From an uncultured Lachnospiraceae bacterium (GTDB lineage Bacteria; Bacillota; Clostridia; Lachnospirales; Lachnospiraceae), in NCBI GenBank assembly GCA_944381635.1, contig CALWLY010000002.1, forward strand, positions 186,001 to 250,000: a stretch of DNA of 64,000 nucleotides. The letters run 5' to 3'. The notes below the pieces were generated by a model. The model ran no database searches, was not told where the DNA came from, and was given only the letters and a program-made list of their open reading frames with translations. A program made the position numbers and the translations under genes. Positions 59,732 through 64,000 of this stretch are shown piece by piece (the first letter of the stretch is position 1; every line of letters begins with the position of its first letter).

Positions 59732-60094
59732 TCAATCCATAGTCGCCAGCACAGTACCAGCCTCTATGGAATCTCCTACTGCAACTTCAATGCTTGCTAC
59801 CATGCCGTCTTTCGGTGCCACAATCGGAATTTCCATCTTCATGGCTTCAATGATGACAACTGCATCACCGGCTTTTACCTTCTGTCCAGGATTTGCTTCG
59901 ATCTTAAACACTTTTCCGGCTGCCCCGGCTTCAATTTTAACGCTTCCTGCCGGTTTTGCAGCTGCAGCAGCTTTCGGGGCTGCCTTCGGTACAGATACCG
60001 GAGCTGCCGGCGCTGCCGGAGCCGCTCCAACGGGTTTTTCTTCTACAGTAACATCATAAACATTTCCATTTACGGTAATGGTATAACTTTTCAT
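59732..60094 (-). CDS. Biotin carboxyl carrier protein of the decarboxylase
   Basis: 120 aa. An N-terminal strand (KSYTITVNGNVYDVTVEEKP), an Ala/Pro-rich flexible linker of about 35 residues (PVGAAPAAPAAPVSVPKAAPKAA...), and a biotinyl lipoyl-like domain ending with the biotin motif EAMKMEIPIVAPKDG; the Lys in AMKM is the biotin site. It carries CO2 among the two carboxyltransferases and the beta subunit. The ATG has GGAGG 9 bases upstream. It corresponds to GcdC, the 1.3S subunit or the OadA biotin domain. Confidence 0.95.
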   Translation of the reverse strand: MKSYTITVNGNVYDVTVEEKPVGAAPAAPAAPVSVPKAAPKAAAAAKPAGSVKIEAGAAGKVFKIEANPGQKVKAGDAVVIIEAMKMEIPIVAPKDGMVASIEVAVGDSIEAGTVLATMD

Positions 60095-60172
60095 GTGAAA
60101 ATCCTCCTGCTTATCAATACTTTTCTTAATGGATTCCTGCTGATGCAGGCACTGCTGTGAGATCACTGCCTT

Positions 60173-60934
60173 TTATCTTCTCCAGCCTTTTCCTGATACA
60201 CGGTGAATGCTTCTTACTACAAAACCATCCGCACTGGTTCCCTCGCTTGCTGCGATTGCTGCGGCAATGACTGCCACAAGTTCCTCGTCATCCGAAACAT
60301 CTTCCACTTCTTCCACGGAGAGCATGTTATTTTCCAAAGCAGAATTTTCCTCTGCGGCAATGCTTTCTTTTTCTGTCGTATTTTTATTCCTGCTCTCTCT
60401 CCATGCCGCTGCCCTTTTTTCAAGCACAGGCAATACTTTCAGGCAGCTTATGATCACGCTGATAATAATCAGAACAATAAAAACCGTTCCCATTCCCAAC
60501 ACCGTGTTCATAGCTGCTTTTGCCATATTTTCTCCAAAAGTAAACTGGGCACTGGAACTGATGCTGGTAATATATCCCTCTGAGTCAATAGCAATCAGCA
60601 CATCTGCATTTCTCTCGGCACCTTCCACAACAACGTTGATGTCTGTACCATCGTCTGTTGTCTCCATGGAAAGATCAATAATTCCCCGGTATTCTCCGAT
60701 ATCATCAAGCGTGGCGCTCCAGCTGTCCAAAGCCCCTTTCATAACTTCATCTTCCTTATACTGCTCGGAAAGGCCGCTTAAGACGATATTATTTATGGAG
60801 TCGATGACCTGCGATGCAACTGCGTTGGCACTGCTTAGCGCTTCACTGGAAGGGGTCGTCTCTTCTTTGGCGCCGCATGCCGTCATACCCAGCATACAGA
60901 TCATCATACCTAATATCAGTAAAATTCTTTTCAT
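60173..60934 (-). CDS. OadG-like subunit with an N-terminal lipoprotein domain
   Basis: 253 aa. A lipoprotein signal peptide (MKRILLILGMMICMLGMTACGAK, Cys about residue 20), an extracytoplasmic domain of about 120 residues (DUF3887-like: VIDSINNIVLSGLSEQYKEDEVMKGAL), one transmembrane helix (about 148-168, MNTVLGMGTVFIVLIIISVIISCLKVLPVLE) with the OadG/MmdG pattern, and an acidic cytosolic tail (EVEDVSDDEELVAVIAAAIAASEGTSADGFVVRSIHRVSGKGW). The last part, DEELVAVIAAAIAA...VRSIRR-like, is the family marker for gamma/delta subunits. The N-terminal domain is an added feature compared with OadG of about 80-90 aa. Confidence 0.9.
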   Translation of the reverse strand: MKRILLILGMMICMLGMTACGAKEETTPSSEALSSANAVASQVIDSINNIVLSGLSEQYKEDEVMKGALDSWSATLDDIGEYRGIIDLSMETTDDGTDINVVVEGAERNADVLIAIDSEGYITSISSSAQFTFGENMAKAAMNTVLGMGTVFIVLIIISVIISCLKVLPVLEKRAAAWRESRNKNTTEKESIAAEENSALENNMLSVEEVEDVSDDEELVAVIAAAIAASEGTSADGFVVRSIHRVSGKGWRR

Positions 60935-60952
60935 ATTAAGTATCATCCTTTC

Positions 60953-62383
60953 TTATACCGTTCCATGTTTTCTGGACGGCCGCTCCTCTCTCTTTGTAAA
61001 GAGCATCTCAAAAGCTCCTATAATATACTTTCTTGTGTCTGCCGGTTCTATAATCTGGTCCACATAACCTCTTCTGGCCGCATTGGATACATGATTCTGC
61101 CCCTTCTCATATTCCTTCGCGCACTGTTCTATTTTTTCCGCACCCTGTCCGTCACAGATGATTTTGGCAGCCAGACCGGCATCCATAGTTCCAATCTGTG
61201 CATCCGGCCATGCAATCGTGATATCTGCACCGATTCCTTTAGAATTCATGACCACATAGGCACTTCCGAACGCTTTTCCGGTAATTACATTTACCTTGGG
61301 CACGGTGGCATTGGCAAATGCGTAAATGAGTCTGCCCATATCTCTTGCCAGACACTTTTCCGCACACACAGATGCCTCAAAACCTTCCGTATCCGTCAAG
61401 CTTAACACCGGAATGGAAAAGGCGTCACAGAAATTGACAAACTCCGCTGCCTTTTCACAACCCTCAGGAGTCATTACTTTCTGGAACTCTTCCACCACAT
61501 TTCCATCTTCGCCGAAGATCTTGCTTCTGTTGGCAACCGCTCCTATCGTCATGCCGTTCATTCTCAGGAATCCAGTCACCATATCTTTGGCATAATCTTC
61601 TTTCACCTCGAAGAAATCTCCCTGATCTGCAAGAATTTTCAGTGCAAGAGCTCCGTCCTGCACAGCTACTTCCAATTCAGGAACCAGGCGGTTGAGATCG
61701 TCCTGACACTCTATATAAGAATGATCATCCTCATTATTGGCAGGCAGCATGGATACCAGTGTTCTTATCTTCGCAAGGATTTCCTCCTCGCTTCCGGTAA
61801 CAGCAACCATACCGCTTTCTTTACTCTGAAACTCTGCGGAAGTATTGTCACATTTTCCAATATCGCTTCCCGCCAGAGCATTGGGAGTATTTACAAATAA
61901 TTTCGCTTTTTTATCTTCCATAAACGTAAAATCTGTCAATGCGGGAACTGCTGCAAGACCGCCGCCGCAGCTGCCAAACACAGCAGTAATCTGCGGTATT
62001 ACCCCGGATGCCATGGACTGTTTGAAATAAATTTCTCCAAATCCGTTCAATGCATCCGTCGCCTCCTGAAGTCTCAGACCGGAAGAATCGATCAATCCAA
62101 TTACCGGCGCTCCCATTTTCATTGCAAGATCGTACAGTCCCGCAATTTTCTTAGCATGCATTTCTCCGATGGTGCCCCCCAATACGGACGCGTCCTGACT
62201 GTAAACATACACAAGATTGCCGTCAATGACCCCATAACCGGTGATAACACCGTCTGAGGGAGTGTCTGTTTGTTTCAAACCGAAATCTGTAGCTCTGGCT
62301 GTCACCATAGCGCCGATTTCAACGAAACTGTTGTCATCGAGTAAAGCAGTTATTCTTTGACTCGCTTGTGAAGTAGTACTCAT
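60953..62383 (-). CDS. Acyl-CoA carboxyltransferase subunit (MmdA/12S-like)
   Basis: 476 aa of crotonase-fold carboxyltransferase (ACCA/ACCD pair). N-terminal half: SQDASVLGGTIGEMHAKKIAGLYDLAMKMGAPVIGLIDSSGLRLQE and FGSCGGGLAAVPALTDFTFM (oxyanion-hole glycines). C-terminal half: FGEDGNVVEEFQKVMTPEGCEKAAEFVNFCDAFSIPVLSLTDTEGF, VITGKAFGSAYVVMNSKGIGADITIAWPDAQIGTMDA. Comparable to methylmalonyl-CoA decarboxylase alpha, glutaconyl-CoA decarboxylase alpha or the 12S transcarboxylase subunit. It lacks biotin. First gene of the operon with an extended -10 promoter. The specific acyl-CoA is not evident. The ATG has GGAGGG. Confidence 0.94.
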   Translation of the reverse strand: MSTTSQASQRITALLDDNSFVEIGAMVTARATDFGLKQTDTPSDGVITGYGVIDGNLVYVYSQDASVLGGTIGEMHAKKIAGLYDLAMKMGAPVIGLIDSSGLRLQEATDALNGFGEIYFKQSMASGVIPQITAVFGSCGGGLAAVPALTDFTFMEDKKAKLFVNTPNALAGSDIGKCDNTSAEFQSKESGMVAVTGSEEEILAKIRTLVSMLPANNEDDHSYIECQDDLNRLVPELEVAVQDGALALKILADQGDFFEVKEDYAKDMVTGFLRMNGMTIGAVANRSKIFGEDGNVVEEFQKVMTPEGCEKAAEFVNFCDAFSIPVLSLTDTEGFEASVCAEKCLARDMGRLIYAFANATVPKVNVITGKAFGSAYVVMNSKGIGADITIAWPDAQIGTMDAGLAAKIICDGQGAEKIEQCAKEYEKGQNHVSNAARRGYVDQIIEPADTRKYIIGAFEMLFTKREERPSRKHGTV

Positions 62384-62492
62384 TCTTTCAGCCCTCCATT
62401 TTATGTACGTAAAATTACGCAGATTTTGCATTACGAACCCCTTTGAAAAGTCATCACGCTATTGCGGCGCCCTCTCGTATTCGTATGGCAAT

Positions 62493-62501
62493 AGTATAAC
62501 A
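62493..62501 (-). promoter_or_regulatory. Promoter of the carboxyltransferase/Na+ pump operon
   Basis: TGT-TATACT on the minus strand (extended -10, no good -35 box), about 110 bases before the first start codon. The region is short and also holds the upstream flank of dacF. Confidence 0.6.
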
Positions 62502-62538
62502 CGAAAGTTTAAAAAAGAATAGCTTTATTATGCATTTT

Positions 62539-63828
62539 TTACAATCCAAATGCATAAAGAATCTGTTTCAGCCTGTAAATATATGTCATTTTGGGAATTG
62601 ACTGTCCCGCACACAGCGGAATAGAGGCAAATTCTTTTCCATTTACAAGATAATGAACCTCCCCCACTTTTTGTCCTTTCCATACAGGCGCCTGTAAAAC
62701 ATCCTCCGTCTCAATTTGAATATCCAGTTCGTCCTGATCAGACCAGAGAAGCCCCAATTGTTCTTCTTCCATATCTATCCTTGTTGTTTCTTCTATGCCA
62801 TTTTCCACCGGAAGATCCGGAAGATCCGGCTTAGTAAAAATATCTTTCCACTCATAATTTTCGAGGCCATACTCCATCAAAAGTTTTGTATCATGCCACT
62901 TCCATGTTTTGTTGTTCGGCCATCCGCAAGCCAGCAATGCCACCGTAAACACTTTTTCATCTTTCTGAAGCGCACCCACATAACAGTATCCGGCCTTATT
63001 GGTAAATCCTGTTTTCCCTGACAGAGCCCCTTCCATCATATTCAGGAATGCATTGTGATTATTACAGGAAACGCTTCTTGCTCCCTCTTTAAAATCTTCC
63101 CCTTCTCTTTTCCAACTTGAGAAGGAATAGGATTGTGTCTGTGTAACTTTTAAAAAAGCCTCCTTCTCCGGCGACTTTTCTACACAGTAAGCCATGATTC
63201 TGGCCATATCTTCAGCGGTTGAGGAATGCACTTTTTCTATCGTTTTTCCATCTTCCCCGGTTGTTTTCAGAGCAGCGTCAAGACCGTTCGGAGTCACAAA
63301 ATAAGTATTCTGACAGCCGATTTCTTCCGCTTTTTCATTCATTCGCTGCGTAAAAGCCAGAATCGCTCTCGTACTTTCCTCCCTGGAATGCTCGGTGATG
63401 TCGCCGCCATCATTCAGCATTTTGCTCCCGTAATATTCCGCCACCACCGCAGCTGCATCGTTATAGGATTCCAGCATAAGCGCATAGAGCAAATCTTCAA
63501 TCTTATAATATTCTCCTTTCGTCACACCAATATGTACCTTGGGCATGGAGGCTGCATAAGCCGAAACTCCTGCTTTTTCCTCAATTCCCCCAAGCTCCAG
63601 CGCAACAATACACGTCATAATTTTGGTAGTACTGGCCATAGATCTTACTTCACTTCCGTTTTTTTCCAATAAAATACGCCCGGTTCTGGCATCCATAAGG
63701 ACAGCAGACTGAGCGTATAATTCACTGGTTGTACTATTTTCCTGTTCTTTGGCACTTACATTTAAAACAGACAGACTGCCAAAGAGACAAAAATAAAAGA
63801 TAAGAAAATAAGCAAAAATCTTTTTCAT
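62539..63828 (-). CDS. dacF: D-alanyl-D-alanine carboxypeptidase (PBP5/DacF type)
   Basis: 429 aa, secreted serine DD-carboxypeptidase trimming peptidoglycan. A signal peptide (1-25, FAYFLIFYFCLFGSLSVLNVSA) precedes the S11 peptidase domain. Motifs: SxxK in ASTTKIMT (about residue 68), SxN as SYND in MLESYNDAAAVVAEY, and KTG in LSGKTGFTNKAGY. A C-terminal beta domain of about 100 residues follows (DIQIETEDVLQAPVWKGQKVGEVHYLVNGKEFASIPL). DacF proteins sit next to scpB in clostridia, as here (scpB 3' end is 66 bp upstream). Confidence 0.95.
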   Translation of the reverse strand: MKKIFAYFLIFYFCLFGSLSVLNVSAKEQENSTTSELYAQSAVLMDARTGRILLEKNGSEVRSMASTTKIMTCIVALELGGIEEKAGVSAYAASMPKVHIGVTKGEYYKIEDLLYALMLESYNDAAAVVAEYYGSKMLNDGGDITEHSREESTRAILAFTQRMNEKAEEIGCQNTYFVTPNGLDAALKTTGEDGKTIEKVHSSTAEDMARIMAYCVEKSPEKEAFLKVTQTQSYSFSSWKREGEDFKEGARSVSCNNHNAFLNMMEGALSGKTGFTNKAGYCYVGALQKDEKVFTVALLACGWPNNKTWKWHDTKLLMEYGLENYEWKDIFTKPDLPDLPVENGIEETTRIDMEEEQLGLLWSDQDELDIQIETEDVLQAPVWKGQKVGEVHYLVNGKEFASIPLCAGQSIPKMTYIYRLKQILYAFGL

Positions 63829-63893
63829 AACCGGCTTTTCCGTTTCTTTTTTTCAGTATATGTATCCAGGTTTTCCTTTCATTCCTTTTCTTT

Positions 63894-64000
63894 TCAGATT
63901 CCGATCTTTAAATTCGCCTCTTCTTCCGCCTCTTCCTTGAATTCCTCCACCTGCATCGGTGTCAGCTCAGGCAAATCAGCAAGGGACTGCACGCCGAAAC
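63894..64000 (-). CDS. scpB: Segregation and condensation protein B, 3' end
   Basis: Only the last 35 residues are in the window: FGVQSLADLPELTPMQVEEF, then an acidic tail KEEAEEEANLKIGI and a TGA stop. This FGV/I-x-SL-x-x-LP-x-L pattern is the C-terminus of ScpB, which with ScpA and SMC organises chromosome segregation. The gene continues to the right. Position before dacF agrees with clostridial gene order. Confidence 0.7.
   Translation of the reverse strand, partial: FGVQSLADLPELTPMQVEEFKEEAEEEANLKIGI

Overview
The window looks like chromosome from an anaerobic, low-to-mid GC Firmicute of the family Lachnospiraceae (Blautia-like), judged from gene content and signals; no marker gene was searched. 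Pointers are a six-subunit Rnf complex, a Na+-pumping decarboxylase operon, ATP-type PEP carboxykinase, a two-gene SmsCB Fe-S assembly system, a T-box before pheST, a Firmicutes-type 6S RNA, strong AGGAGG ribosome sites and sigma-A promoters with 17-bp spacers. Most genes are on the minus strand. There is no CRISPR array, tRNA, rRNA, prophage or intact insertion sequence; this is housekeeping chromosome with small dispersed hairpin elements.

Layout. 1-1.6 kb: truncated LysR regulator converging on lgt. 1.7-8.3 kb: metH (without reactivation domain), ilvB, two different ilvN-type subunits and ilvC, with a second promoter between the two small subunits. 8.4-12.7 kb: a possible small RNA, a small lipoprotein, the smsCB operon, a cyclic-di-AMP receptor (DarA) and a GNAT acetyltransferase. 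12.6-20.5 kb: queA, an M18 aminopeptidase, an unknown small gene behind an operator-like palindrome, pheST with T-box, and a YihY-type membrane protein. 20.5-31.4 kb: SpoIID-like protein, 6S RNA, pckA, M24 aminopeptidase, deoC, citrate synthase and thrC; pckA and citrate synthase share an upstream 22-bp motif. 31.5-41.5 kb: SleB-type hydrolase, ApbE flavin transferase, an ArsR/HMA/P-type ATPase metal efflux operon, a TrmH-type methyltransferase, an ECF sigma-ABC exporter operon and a secreted protein. 41.7-46.8 kb: rnfCDGEAB behind a roughly 200-nt leader with mutually exclusive pairings. 47-56.9 kb: exonuclease, hydantoinase/oxoprolinase subunit, an rpiR-yhiN-cmk-ispH-rpsA run, a thioesterase and a PLC-like protein. 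57-64 kb: a five-gene biotin-dependent carboxyltransferase/Na+ pump operon, dacF and the 3' end of scpB.

How it fits together. Rnf (ferredoxin:NAD+ oxidoreductase) and the membrane decarboxylase both couple carbon metabolism to an ion gradient; ApbE can supply the covalent FMN of RnfG and RnfD. The decarboxylase operon carries both an OadA-type (5S-like) and an MmdA-type (12S-like) carboxyltransferase with one biotin carrier, so it could act as a transcarboxylase as well as a Na+ pump. PEP carboxykinase and citrate synthase link the same C3/C4 pool to glutamate and branched-chain amino acid synthesis.

The most novel observations are non-coding: a two-copy structured element with covarying stems (15.6 and 48.3 kb), a two-copy dispersed hairpin (12.6 and 36.2 kb), the switch-like rnf leader, the pckA/citrate synthase shared motif, and operator-like repeats before the rpiR gene and the 15.1-kb unknown gene.
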